A stretch of 64,000 bases of DNA from Alphaproteobacteria bacterium (GTDB lineage Bacteria; Pseudomonadota; Alphaproteobacteria; Geminicoccales; Geminicoccaceae). Location of the stretch: NCBI GenBank assembly GCA_026982705.1, contig JALSGP010000039.1, positions 1-64,000 of the forward strand, written 5' to 3'. A program made the translations under genes and the position numbers. The notes below the pieces were generated by a model. That model searched no databases. It was given only the letters and a program-made list of their open reading frames with translations, and was not told the origin of the DNA. Numbering within the stretch: the first letter of the stretch is position 1; every line of letters begins with the position of its first letter. Below, in pieces: positions 49,960 to 58,451 of the stretch.

Positions 49960-50703
49960 GTGCGCGAGGCCGGCCCGCCCTTCTACGTCACCGTCCCGGC
50001 ACCCTGTCCCTATCTGCCGGATCGGCGCGAGCGGCGGCTGGTGGCCTTCCTCGACGAGCTGCCGGCCGGATTCTTCGACCTGCTCACGGAGCTGGGCTTC
50101 CGCCGCAGCCAGCGCTTCGTCTATCGCCCGGACTGTCCCGCCTGCCGCGCCTGCGTGCCCGTGCGCATCCGCGTGCGCGACTTCCACTGGAGCCGCACCT
50201 TCCGCCGTGTCCGCCGGCGCAACGCCGATCTCGGGGTCAGGGAGCGGCCGCCGGTGGCGGACCGCGAGCAGTACGCCCTCTTCCGCCGCTACGTGGAGGC
50301 CCGCCATGCCGGCGGCGGCATGCACGGGATGGACTGGGAGGAATATCGGGCACTGGTGGAGGAGGCGGGGCCGGACACCCGCCTCGTGGAATTCCGCACC
50401 CCCGACGGCCGCCTCGCCGCGGTGAGCCTCACCGACCACGTGCGAAGCGGCCTCTCCGGCGTCTACAAGTTCTTCGATCCGGCGCTGGAGGCCCGCAGCC
50501 CCGGCACCTTCGTGGTGCTGTGGCACGTGCTGCGGGCCGGCGAGCTGGGCCTGCCCTACGTCTATCTCGGCTACTGGATCCGCGACTGCCGCAAGATGCG
50601 CTACAAGGCACGCTACCGTCCGCTGGAGCGGCTGGGGCCCGACGGCCGCTGGCATCCCTTCGCCCCGGACGAAGATCCCGCCGCGGCGTCCCATACCCCT
50701 TGA
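49960..50703 (+). CDS. bpt: Bacterial aminoacyl-tRNA-protein transferase
   Basis: Bpt moves leucine from Leu-tRNA to the N-terminus of proteins that begin with Asp or Glu, marking them for ClpAP (N-end rule). The 247-residue protein has the ATE N-terminal FYVTVPAPCPYLPDRRERRL with the CPxL element, YRPDCPACRACVPVRI, and the C-terminal SGLSGVYKFFDP, YVYLGYWIRDCRKMRYKARY. These fit the alphaproteobacterial Bpt family. GTG 49960 gives the expected start. It lies 54 bases after recX. Confidence 0.92.
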   Translation: MREAGPPFYVTVPAPCPYLPDRRERRLVAFLDELPAGFFDLLTELGFRRSQRFVYRPDCPACRACVPVRIRVRDFHWSRTFRRVRRRNADLGVRERPPVADREQYALFRRYVEARHAGGGMHGMDWEEYRALVEEAGPDTRLVEFRTPDGRLAAVSLTDHVRSGLSGVYKFFDPALEARSPGTFVVLWHVLRAGELGLPYVYLGYWIRDCRKMRYKARYRPLERLGPDGRWHPFAPDEDPAAASHTP

Positions 50704-50786
50704 CGCTCCGCGGCCGTGGGAGGACGGTGCCGCCGGCCCGCGCGCGACGCGTGTGGACACCCGCGGACCGCAATGGGAGGAAGGCG

Positions 50787-51890
50787 ATGAAGCGTCGTCA
50801 GTTCGTGACCACGACGGCCGCCGGCGCCGTCGCCGCGACGGCCGCCGGCGCGCTGCCCGGACCGGCCATCGCGCAGGGCAAGCGCCGCTGGCGCATGGTG
50901 ACCACCTGGCCCAGGAACTTCCCCGGACTCGGCACCGGCGCCAACTATCTGGCCCGGCTGATCACCGAGGCCTCCGAGGGGCGGCTCGAGGTGGAGGTCT
51001 ACGGTGCCGGCGAGCTGGTGCCAGCCTTCGAGGCCATGGACGCGGTGGGCAGCGGCACCGCCGAGATGGGCCATGGCGCGCCCTACTACTGGAAGGGCAA
51101 GGTGCGCGCCACCGAGTTCATCGCCGTGCTGCCCTTCGGCCTCAACGCCCAGGAGCTCAATGCCTGGTTCTACCACGGCGGCGGGCAGGAGCTGGCCGAC
51201 GAGGCCTATGCACAGATGAACTGCAAGTTCTTCCCCGCCGGCAACTCCGGCGTCCAGATGGCCGGCTGGTTCAACCGGGAGATCAACAGTCTCGAGGACC
51301 TCAAGGGCCTCAAGATGCGCATCCCCGGCCTCGGTGGCGAGGTGATGAAGGCCGCGGGTGCCGTCGTGGTCAACCTTCCCGGTGGCGAGATCATGCCGGC
51401 ACTGCAGTCGGGCAGCATCGACGCCACCGAATGGGTGGGGCCGTACAACGATCTGGCCTTCGGATTCTACAAGGTGGCCAAGTACTACTATTATCCCGGC
51501 TGGCACGAGCCCGGCACCTGCATCGACTGCTTCATCAACCTCGACGCCTGGAACGATCTGCCGAAGGACCTGCAGGCGGTGGTGGAGGGGGCCTGCCGGG
51601 CGGCCAATGTGGCCATGCTGTCCGAGTTCACCGCCGCCAACGAGGACTCCCTGGAGGTCCTGGTGAAGAAGCACGGGGTGGTGGTGAAGCCGCTGCCGGA
51701 CGACGTCCTCACCCGGCTGGGTGAACTGGCGGGGCAGGTGCTGGACGGCATCGCCGCCGAGGACGCGCTGGCCCGCAAGGTGCTGGACAGCATCCTCGAC
51801 TTCCGGCGCAAGGCGCTGGCCTGGAACGAGCTCTCGGAGCTGGCCTTCGCCCGGGCGAGGCTGCTCCCCTTCCCCTACGCCAGGGGCTGA
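50787..51890 (+). CDS. TRAP transporter substrate-binding protein (DctP family)
   Basis: A 367-residue periplasmic binding protein. The N-terminus has a Tat-type signal (KRRQFVTTT) with cleavage near AIAQ. The mature part is typical of the TakP/DctP group: MVTTWPRNFPGLGTGANYLA, GAPYYWKGK, GLKMRIPGLGGEV, GGEIMPALQSGSIDATEWVGPYND and YYYPGWHEPGT. TakP-like members bind 2-oxo acids; the ligand here is inferred only. The DctQ and DctM permease genes that normally accompany it are absent, so it works with a transporter coded elsewhere. ATG 50787 has GGGAGGAAGG upstream. Confidence 0.9.
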   Translation: MKRRQFVTTTAAGAVAATAAGALPGPAIAQGKRRWRMVTTWPRNFPGLGTGANYLARLITEASEGRLEVEVYGAGELVPAFEAMDAVGSGTAEMGHGAPYYWKGKVRATEFIAVLPFGLNAQELNAWFYHGGGQELADEAYAQMNCKFFPAGNSGVQMAGWFNREINSLEDLKGLKMRIPGLGGEVMKAAGAVVVNLPGGEIMPALQSGSIDATEWVGPYNDLAFGFYKVAKYYYYPGWHEPGTCIDCFINLDAWNDLPKDLQAVVEGACRAANVAMLSEFTAANEDSLEVLVKKHGVVVKPLPDDVLTRLGELAGQVLDGIAAEDALARKVLDSILDFRRKALAWNELSELAFARARLLPFPYARG

Positions 51891-51917
51891 GGGCGACGGC
51901 CGGCCGGGTGTCCCGGA

Positions 51918-51939
51918 GGGGCGGCCGCGGGGCCGCCCC
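51918..51939. terminator. Strong bidirectional hairpin between convergent genes
   Basis: GGGGCGGCC-GCGG-GGCCGCCCC is a perfect 9-base stem with a 4-base loop, between the ends of the TRAP binding protein gene (plus) and the amine oxidase gene (minus). A short TCTT follows on the plus side but no long T run. It is the clearest terminator-like element in the window. Confidence 0.5.
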
Positions 51940-51977
51940 GCATCTTCCGCGGCCGCGGGCCGCGCCGCGGACCCGCC

Positions 51978-53219
51978 TCAGAGCCCCGGTCGGCCGCCGC
52001 GCCGGCGTACGGCGATCTCGAAGGCGGCCCGTCGTCCCGCCAGCCAGGCGCCCGCCACCGTGGCGTGGAAGCCGCCGGGACCGTTGGCCTCGCCGGCGTA
52101 GAACAGGCGCCCGCCCAGGGGCTCGTCGAGGCCGCGGCGGTCCCCGTGCCGGCCCGGCCGGGCCGAGGTGTAGGCGCCGCGGATCCAGGGATCGGCGCTC
52201 CAGTGGTGGACCCGCACCGCCACCAGTCGGCGCGCCGCCTCCGCCCCGAACCGTTCGGCGAAGCGCCGGCGGGTCGCCTCCTCCAGCTCCGCCGCCGGCA
52301 TGCCGGCGATCGCCGGCCCGCCCCAGAAGCCGTAGGCCAGATCGAGGCCGCAGGGTCGCATCCAGAACAGCACGTCGGGACCGCGGAGCCGCGCCGGATA
52401 GGCGAACCAGCCGTCGCCGGCGCCGAAGGGATCGCCGTCGAGGATCAGCACCACCTTGGCGGCATGGCCCATCACCAGTCCGTCCAGCGCCCGCCGCCAG
52501 CCCCCGGGGAGTCCCGGGCGGATCTCCGGCATCCCCGCCGCCAGCAGCGGCAGCGGCACGGTGAGGACGGCGAAGGGCACGTCCAGCACCCCCGCCGCGC
52601 TCTCCAGCCGGACGCCGGAGTCCGTCACCGTGATGCGGGTGACGGGCGTGGCGGTGCGGATGTCGAGACCGTGGGCGAGACGGGCCAGCAGCGCACCGTA
52701 GCCGCGCGCGGGGACCCAGTCCTCGCCCGCCGGGGTGGCCATCCAGTCGTGGGCGTCCACCGCCTCCGCCGGCAGGCCGGCGATCCAGTCGGCGAAGAGG
52801 GTGCGGGTGACCCGGGCCGGCCCCTCCTCGTCCGGCAGCAGATCGGCGAGGGCGAGATCGCGACGCCGGTCCACGGCCTCGCCCAGCCGCGCCAGCGCCC
52901 GATCGAAGGCGTTCCCGAGAGCGGCGCCGGCGGCGGCGTCCAGGTGGCCGTCCTCCACCACGAAACGCCGGCGCGGATCCGGCCAGACCGGCTCGTCCAG
53001 GGCGAGGACCACGTCGGCGTGGGGATTGCCGGCGGTGGCCCCGTGGATCCAGGAGGCGCCGAGATCCCAGGGGCGGCCGTGGAGGATGCGGGTACGGCAA
53101 CGGCCGCCCGCGGTCTCCGCCGCCTCCAGCACCACCACCCGCAGGCCGCGGGCGGCGAGGTCGCGGGCAGCGGCGATGCCGGCGGCGCCGGCGCCGACGA
53201 CCGCCACCTCCACCGTCAC
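51978..53219 (-). CDS. Flavin-containing amine oxidase
   Basis: A 413-residue FAD enzyme of the monoamine oxidase/lysine demethylase-like group. The Rossmann motif [21 protein letters not shown] is at the N-terminus, followed by [13 protein letters not shown] and [10 protein letters not shown]. The C-terminal block has [25 protein letters not shown], the flavin-contact segment. The substrate amine (polyamine or other) is not known. There is no signal peptide. GTG 53219 overlaps the folD stop (GTGA), so both are probably co-translated. Confidence 0.9.
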   Translation of the reverse strand: MTVEVAVVGAGAAGIAAARDLAARGLRVVVLEAAETAGGRCRTRILHGRPWDLGASWIHGATAGNPHADVVLALDEPVWPDPRRRFVVEDGHLDAAAGAALGNAFDRALARLGEAVDRRRDLALADLLPDEEGPARVTRTLFADWIAGLPAEAVDAHDWMATPAGEDWVPARGYGALLARLAHGLDIRTATPVTRITVTDSGVRLESAAGVLDVPFAVLTVPLPLLAAGMPEIRPGLPGGWRRALDGLVMGHAAKVVLILDGDPFGAGDGWFAYPARLRGPDVLFWMRPCGLDLAYGFWGGPAIAGMPAAELEEATRRRFAERFGAEAARRLVAVRVHHWSADPWIRGAYTSARPGRHGDRRGLDEPLGGRLFYAGEANGPGGFHATVAGAWLAGRRAAFEIAVRRRGGRPGL

Positions 53220-54115
53220 GGTGCCCCGTCCCCCTCCAGCTGGCGGCGGGCGGCGATCCAGGTGTTGTGGAGGAGCATGGCCACCGTCATGGGACCGACG
53301 CCGCCCGGCACCGGCGTGATGGCCATGGCCCGCGCGCGCGCCGCCGCGAAGTCCACGTCGCCCACCAGCCGCGGCCGCCCCTCCGGTCCCTCGATGCGGT
53401 TGATGCCCACGTCGATCACCACCGCTCCCTCGCGGATCCAGTCGCCCGGCACGAAACGCGGCCGGCCCACCGCCACCACCAGGATCTCCGCCTCGCGGCA
53501 GCGCTCGGCGAGATCGCGGGTGCGGGAATGGGCGACGGTGACGGTGGCGTCGCGGGCCAGCAGCAGCGCCGCCATGGGCTTGCCGACGATGGCGGAACGG
53601 CCCAGCACCAGCGCCCGCCGGCCGCGGATGCCCTCGCGCCCGAGCACGTCCTCGATCAGGGTGAGGCAGCCGCGCGGCGTGCAGGGCACCAGCAGATCGT
53701 CGGAGACGGGGTCGCGCGCCGTCCACAGCCGTCCCACGTTGAGGGGATGGAAGCCGTCCACGTCCTTGGCGGGATCGATGGCGAAGAGCACCCGTTCGGG
53801 ATCGATGTGGGCGGGCAGCGGCAGCTGCACCAGGATGCCGTGGACCGCCTCGTCCTCGCTCAGCGCCTCGATGCGCGCCCGCAGTTCCGCCTCGGCGACG
53901 TCGGCCGGCAGCTCCAGCAGCCGTCCCTCGATCCCCACCTCCGCCGCCATACGCGTCTTGGTGCGGACGTAGACCCGGCTCGCCGGATCGTCGCCCACCA
54001 GCACCACCGCCAGGGTGGGGGTGACACCGGTGCGCGCCCGGAGCCGCGCCACCCGCTCCGCCACCAGCATCCGCACCCGCGCCGCCCGCTCGCGCCCGTC
54101 GACGATGCGCGCCAT
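53216..54115 (-). CDS. folD: Bifunctional methylenetetrahydrofolate dehydrogenase/cyclohydrolase
   Basis: FolD interconverts methylene-, methenyl- and 10-formyl-tetrahydrofolate with NADP. The 299-residue protein is full length, with [23 protein letters not shown] (catalytic Tyr and Lys region), [54 protein letters not shown] and [16 protein letters not shown]. The folate C1 branch therefore coexists with the H4MPT branch in this chromosome. ATG 54115 overlaps the last base of the DUF167 stop. Confidence 0.96.
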   Translation of the reverse strand: MARIVDGRERAARVRMLVAERVARLRARTGVTPTLAVVLVGDDPASRVYVRTKTRMAAEVGIEGRLLELPADVAEAELRARIEALSEDEAVHGILVQLPLPAHIDPERVLFAIDPAKDVDGFHPLNVGRLWTARDPVSDDLLVPCTPRGCLTLIEDVLGREGIRGRRALVLGRSAIVGKPMAALLLARDATVTVAHSRTRDLAERCREAEILVVAVGRPRFVPGDWIREGAVVIDVGINRIEGPEGRPRLVGDVDFAAARARAMAITPVPGGVGPMTVAMLLHNTWIAARRQLEGDGAP

Positions 54116-54444
54116 CACCTCCCCCGTCCGCCGGACTCGATCGTCTCCGCGAGGCGTCGGACCAGCGCCGTCGCCTCGCCCTCGATGCGCACCCATTTGG
54201 TGCGCGCGGCCGCGCCCCGCACCAGCCGGATGCGTGATTTCGCCACGCCCAGCACCCGCGCCAGCAGCGCCACCACCGCCGCATTGGCCCGACCGCTCTC
54301 GGCCGGGGCCATGACCCGCACCATCAGCCAGGCCTGCCCGGCGGCGTCCGTGCGCACCCCCTCGATCCCCTCCCGCGCCGCCCGCGGCGTCACCCGCACG
54401 GCGAGTTCGAGACCGTCGTCCCGGCATCGCCAGGGGCGCGCCAT
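54115..54444 (-). CDS. DUF167 (YggU-like) protein
   Basis: A 109-residue protein of the DUF167 family. The pattern [17 protein letters not shown], then [29 protein letters not shown] and [21 protein letters not shown] covers the whole domain. Function is not established. It lies between yggT and folD with close spacing, the usual alphaproteobacterial order yggT-DUF167-folD. ATG 54444 has GAGGTG upstream; GTG 54450 is in frame. Confidence 0.93.
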   Translation of the reverse strand: MARPWRCRDDGLELAVRVTPRAAREGIEGVRTDAAGQAWLMVRVMAPAESGRANAAVVALLARVLGVAKSRIRLVRGAAARTKWVRIEGEATALVRRLAETIESGGRGR

Positions 54445-54451
54445 GGGCACC

Positions 54452-54733
54452 TCAGAAGCACAGCAGGTCGAACAGCAGGTCCCGCACGAAATAGAGGGCG
54501 AGGATCAGGACGATGGGCGAGATGTCGAGGCCGGCGATGGGCGGGATCACCTGCCGGATCGGCCCCAGCAGCGGTTCGGTGACGCGCTCGAGGAACTCGC
54601 CGATGCGGCGGACGACGGGATGATAGGTGTTGACCACGCCGAAGGCCACCAGCCAGCTCAGCACCACCGAGGCCACGAGCAGCCAGATGTAGATGCGGAC
54701 GATGGTGTCGACGAGATTGCAGACGGCGAACAT
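54452..54733 (-). CDS. YggT family membrane protein
   Basis: A 93-residue inner membrane protein with two hydrophobic segments (about residues 8-32 and 70-90) around the conserved TEPLLGPIRQVIPPIAGLDISPIVLILAL block. The family is widespread and has been linked to osmotic tolerance and envelope or division functions without a defined mechanism. ATG 54733 begins the run yggT-DUF167-folD-amine oxidase. Confidence 0.92.
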   Translation of the reverse strand: MFAVCNLVDTIVRIYIWLLVASVVLSWLVAFGVVNTYHPVVRRIGEFLERVTEPLLGPIRQVIPPIAGLDISPIVLILALYFVRDLLFDLLCF

Positions 54734-54851
54734 GGGCGGGCTCCGGGTGCGGCCCCCGGTTAACCCAGCCCCCGCCGGCCGGCAAGCCGTCGCCCGCCTT
54801 GACCCGGGTCGGCGGCGCATTCTAGGCTGGCTCCGGAAGGGAGACCGTAGG

Positions 54852-56537
54852 ATGATCGCGTCCCGTCTGTCGCCGCTGCTCCTGCTGCTGATCCCCGTCG
54901 TCGGGTGGCCGCTGTCGGTGCATGCCGAGGCCCGCGTCGAGCTCCGGGACGCGGGTTTCGCCCGCGATCGCGACGGTGGGGAGCGGGTGGAACGCGTCGC
55001 CGTCGGAACCCGCGTCTTCTGGTTCGTCCAACTGGCCAACACGGGCGACCGGCCGGCCGCGGTGGCGGTGGAGCTGTGGCGCGAGGGACGGCGCATCGAC
55101 CGCATGCGCTTCCGCCGCGGCAACCGCATCCCGCCCGGCGGCGAGGTGCGCAAGGGCAAGCCGCTGCCGGCGATGGAGACGGCCACGGCGGGCCGGCGCT
55201 GCTACGAGGCGCGGCTGCGCCCTCTGGGGCGCGGTTCCGTCACCGTGAGCGGCACCCCCCGCACCCTCTGTCTCGACGTGACCACGGGCGACGGCACGGC
55301 CGGCGACGGTGGCGTACCGCCCCCCGGCGGCACCGGCGCGGTCGGGGGTGCCGTGCTGGCCCTGCGGGAGGTCGCCTTCGTGGGCGAACCCGACTGCTGG
55401 GGCCTCCTCGACGGCGGCCAGGTGTGTCACGTGCGGCTCGAGGGCCGCCTCGCCAATGTCGGCGACATGCCCACGGGCCCCGTGGTTCTCGAGCTCTATG
55501 CGCCCGTGCGGGGCCGAGCGGTCATTCCGCGCCGGGACGGCGATCTCCGTCGCACCGTCGCCGCGCTCGCCGCCGGCGCCGAGACCACCGTCACCTTCCG
55601 GCTGGTGTTCTACGAGAGCGGCCGACAGTGCGCGGGCATCCGCATCGCCGAATGGCCGCCCGACGCGCGCATCGCCGAGACGGAGGGATTCGCGCCGGTG
55701 GACGCCACACCGGCCCGGCGCAGCGCCTGTGTTCGGCTGCCGGGGATCCGGCGGCCCCGGCCGTCCCCGCCGCGGCCGACGGCGCGCCCGTGGACCGTCG
55801 AGCTGGAGGTCACCGCCATCGAGGTGCTGGACGACGGCGACAATCTGAGCCCGGGCGACTGGTGGGTGGCCGTCGCGGTGGCGCCGGAGGACGGGCCCTT
55901 CCTCGCCGGTGACGCCTGGTCGGGGGTGCGGGACGTCTCGACCGGCGACACCATCCGCACGCCGGGGCTGCGGATGGAGGTGCCGAATTTCGACGGGCGG
56001 CGGGCGCTGGTGATGGCGGCGCAGGTGGTGGACTGCGACGGCGGCTGGAGCGTGGGGGTGGACCGCCATGCCGTGCTCGGTGCTCCGGGCATCGAACGGG
56101 TGCCGGACTGCCGGTTCGAAGAGGAGATGATCCCGCCGGAGGCGACCGGAGCCGCCGACGTCGGTTTCGGCCGCCGTCTCCTGGCACCGGCGGAGTGGCG
56201 GAACGGGGGCGACTTCGCGCTGACCGTACGGGAAGAGGGGGCGTCGGATCCGCTGGAGGCGCGGATCCACTTCCGGATCCGGGCGCGGCCGGCGGTGAGG
56301 GAGGGCGCGTCCTTCCGTGCCCCCACCCTCGAGGGTCTCGCGGTGGACGCGTGTCGCGAGTGGGGACGCAATTGCGGGCGGCCGGCCGCCGACGCCTTCT
56401 GCCGGGCCCTCGGATACGCGGAGGCCGACGGCTATCGCATCGACCACGATCGCCCGCCCACCGTCACCGTCGGCGACCGGCGCATCTGCACCCGCGGCTT
56501 CTGCGACCGCCTCGTGGACGTCACCTGCATCCGCTGA
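54852..56537 (+). CDS. Large secreted protein with CARDB-like regions and a cysteine-rich end
   Basis: A 561-residue secreted protein I cannot name. A signal peptide (about 1-25, ending SVHA|E) precedes two beta-rich regions that look like CARDB domains (VELRDAGFARDRDGG with VFWFVQLANTGDRPAAVAV, then CHVRLEGRLANVGDMPTGPV with VTFRLVFYES). A proline-rich linker at about 300-315 and another beta region follow. A C-terminal module of about 65 residues carries six cysteines (CREWGRNCGRPAADAFCRAL, then ICTRGFCDRLVDVTCIR). That module looks disulfide-bonded. The codon pattern is like the neighbours, and the gene is monocistronic by spacing. ATG 54852 is used. Confidence 0.7.
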   Translation: MIASRLSPLLLLLIPVVGWPLSVHAEARVELRDAGFARDRDGGERVERVAVGTRVFWFVQLANTGDRPAAVAVELWREGRRIDRMRFRRGNRIPPGGEVRKGKPLPAMETATAGRRCYEARLRPLGRGSVTVSGTPRTLCLDVTTGDGTAGDGGVPPPGGTGAVGGAVLALREVAFVGEPDCWGLLDGGQVCHVRLEGRLANVGDMPTGPVVLELYAPVRGRAVIPRRDGDLRRTVAALAAGAETTVTFRLVFYESGRQCAGIRIAEWPPDARIAETEGFAPVDATPARRSACVRLPGIRRPRPSPPRPTARPWTVELEVTAIEVLDDGDNLSPGDWWVAVAVAPEDGPFLAGDAWSGVRDVSTGDTIRTPGLRMEVPNFDGRRALVMAAQVVDCDGGWSVGVDRHAVLGAPGIERVPDCRFEEEMIPPEATGAADVGFGRRLLAPAEWRNGGDFALTVREEGASDPLEARIHFRIRARPAVREGASFRAPTLEGLAVDACREWGRNCGRPAADAFCRALGYAEADGYRIDHDRPPTVTVGDRRICTRGFCDRLVDVTCIR

Positions 56538-56607
56538 GACGACACCCGCCCTTGCCTCGCCGCGTCGCGGGCGGCACCCTCGCCGCGGGGCGTTCCGGGG
56601 AGGCACC

Positions 56608-57909
56608 ATGGACTACGCACGACGGCTGCGGGAACGGGCGCGGCGGGGCGATCCCGTGCGGGTGGCGGTGGTGGGCATGGGCAAGTTCGCCACCATGTTC
56701 GCCTCGCGCATCCCCCACACGCCGGGCCTCGAACTGGCCGCGGTGGTGGACCTGGATCCCGCCCGCGCCGCCCGCAATCTGCGCGCCGCCGGCTGGGGCG
56801 AGGCCGATCTCGCGCGCATCCGCTTCGCCCGCGATCCGGAGCGGGTTCTGGACGGAACGGCGGTGGACGTGGTGGTGGAGGCCACCGGCGATCCCCTCGC
56901 CGCCGTCCGCCACGCCCTCGCCGCCTTCGCCCGCGGACTGCCGGTGGTGATGGTGTCGGTGGAGGCGGACGCCCTCTGCGGACCGGCGCTGGCCGCCGAG
57001 GCGGCGCGGGCCGGTGTGGGCTACGCACTCGCATGGGGCGATCAGCCGGCGCTCGTCTGGGATCTGGTGGAGTGGGCGCGGAGCTGCGGTCTCCGGGTGG
57101 TGGCCGCCGGCAAGGGGACCAAATACCTGCCGGTCTACCACGCCTCGACACCGGAGACGGTCTGGGAACACTACGGCATCGGCCCCGAGCGGGCCCGCGC
57201 CGGCGGCATGAACCCCAAGATGTTCAACTCCTTCCTCGACGGCACCAAGTCGGCCATCGAGATGGCGGCGGTGGCCAACGCCACCGGCCTCGCCGTGCCC
57301 CGGGACGGTCTGCTGTTCCCGCCGGCCGGCACCCACCGGCTCCCGTCGGTGCTGCGGCCCGCCGCCGAGGGCGGCGTGCTGGAGCGGGCGGGGATGGTGG
57401 AGGTGGTCTCCTCGCTGGAGCGGGACGGTACGCCCGTCGCCGACGATCTGCGCTGGGGCGTCTACGTGGTCTTCACCGCCGAGGACGACTATGCCCGGCG
57501 CTGTTTCGAGGAATACGGGCTGGTGACGGACACCACCGGCCGCTATGCCGCCCTCTGGCGGCCCTTCCACCTGATCGGCCTCGAGCTCGCCCCCAGCGTC
57601 GCGGCCCTCGCCCTCGACGGTCGCCCCACCGGCACGCCCCTCACCTGGCGCGGCGACGTGGTCGCCTGCGCCAAGCGCGATCTCGCCGCCGGCGAGCAAT
57701 TGGACGGCGAGGGCGGGGCGACGGTGTGGGGGCGGCTGGTGCCGGCCTCCCGCAGCCACGAGGAGGGGTTGCTGCCCATCGGCCTCGCCCATGGCGTGCG
57801 CCTCGCCCGGCCCGTCGCCGCCGGTGCACCGGTGCGGGTGGAGGATCTGGAGGCACTGCCGGAGAGCGAGGCGCTGCGGCTGCGCCGCCGCCTCGTGCCC
57901 GACTACTGA
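56608..57909 (+). CDS. NAD(P)-dependent oxidoreductase with C-terminal SAF domain
   Basis: A 433-residue protein. The N-terminal Rossmann half (VAVVGMGKFATMFASRIP, then LAAVVDLDP, VDVVVEATGDPLA) resembles homoserine dehydrogenase or Gfo/Idh-type enzymes. A catalytic-looking middle segment (GKGTKYLPVYHASTPETVWE, then GGMNPKMFNSFLDGTKSAIE) and a C-terminal SAF domain (about 345-420: GDVVACAKRDLAAGEQLDGEGG) follow. Proteins of this architecture are widespread in alphaproteobacteria, usually with sugar acid pathways, and the substrate is unknown here. ATG 56608 follows GGGGAGG. Its 3' end overlaps moaB by 7 bases. Confidence 0.8.
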   Translation: MDYARRLRERARRGDPVRVAVVGMGKFATMFASRIPHTPGLELAAVVDLDPARAARNLRAAGWGEADLARIRFARDPERVLDGTAVDVVVEATGDPLAAVRHALAAFARGLPVVMVSVEADALCGPALAAEAARAGVGYALAWGDQPALVWDLVEWARSCGLRVVAAGKGTKYLPVYHASTPETVWEHYGIGPERARAGGMNPKMFNSFLDGTKSAIEMAAVANATGLAVPRDGLLFPPAGTHRLPSVLRPAAEGGVLERAGMVEVVSSLERDGTPVADDLRWGVYVVFTAEDDYARRCFEEYGLVTDTTGRYAALWRPFHLIGLELAPSVAALALDGRPTGTPLTWRGDVVACAKRDLAAGEQLDGEGGATVWGRLVPASRSHEEGLLPIGLAHGVRLARPVAAGAPVRVEDLEALPESEALRLRRRLVPDY

Positions 57910-58451
57910 GCCCCCTCCTCGTGCTCGCGCAGGCGCGGCAGCAGTTCGGCGAAATTGCAGGGGCGGTAGCGGACGTCCAGTTGCTGGACCAGGATCTCGT
58001 CCCAGGCGTCGCGGCACGCCCCGGGCGACCCCGGCAGGCAGAAGATGTAGGTCCCGCCGGCGACGCCGGCATCCGCCCGCGACTGGATGGTGGAGGTGCC
58101 GATCTTGGCGTAGGAGAGCCAGCGGAAGAGCTCGCCGAAGCCGGGAATGCGCTTCTCCGCCACCCGGGCCAGGGCCTCCGGCGTCACGTCGCGTCCGGTC
58201 ACGCCGGTGCCGCCGGTGGTGATCACCACCTCCACCTCCGGATCCGCCACCCACGCCCTGAGCCTCGCCTCGATCTCCCCCAGCTCGTCGCGACAGATCT
58301 CGCGCCGCACCAGCCGGTGACCGGCGGCGCGGACGCGTTCCTCCAGCACGTCACCGGAGCGGTCGGTCTCGGGGGTGCGGGTGTCGGAGACGGTGAGGAT
58401 GGCGATGTTCAGCGGCCGGAAGGGCCGGCTCTCATCGATCCGTCCGGGCAT
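57903..58451 (-). CDS. moaB: MoaB/Mog family molybdenum cofactor protein
   Basis: A 182-residue MoaB-type protein. The family motifs are present: [40 protein letters not shown] with the molybdopterin-binding loop, and [17 protein letters not shown]. These proteins adenylylate molybdopterin (Mog/MoaB) in the last steps of cofactor formation. ATG 58451 lies within the 3' end of the upstream lytic transglycosylase gene (20-base overlap), so translation is probably coupled. Its 3' end overlaps the convergent SAF oxidoreductase gene by 7 bases. Confidence 0.9.
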   Translation of the reverse strand: MPGRIDESRPFRPLNIAILTVSDTRTPETDRSGDVLEERVRAAGHRLVRREICRDELGEIEARLRAWVADPEVEVVITTGGTGVTGRDVTPEALARVAEKRIPGFGELFRWLSYAKIGTSTIQSRADAGVAGGTYIFCLPGSPGACRDAWDEILVQQLDVRYRPCNFAELLPRLREHEEGAQ

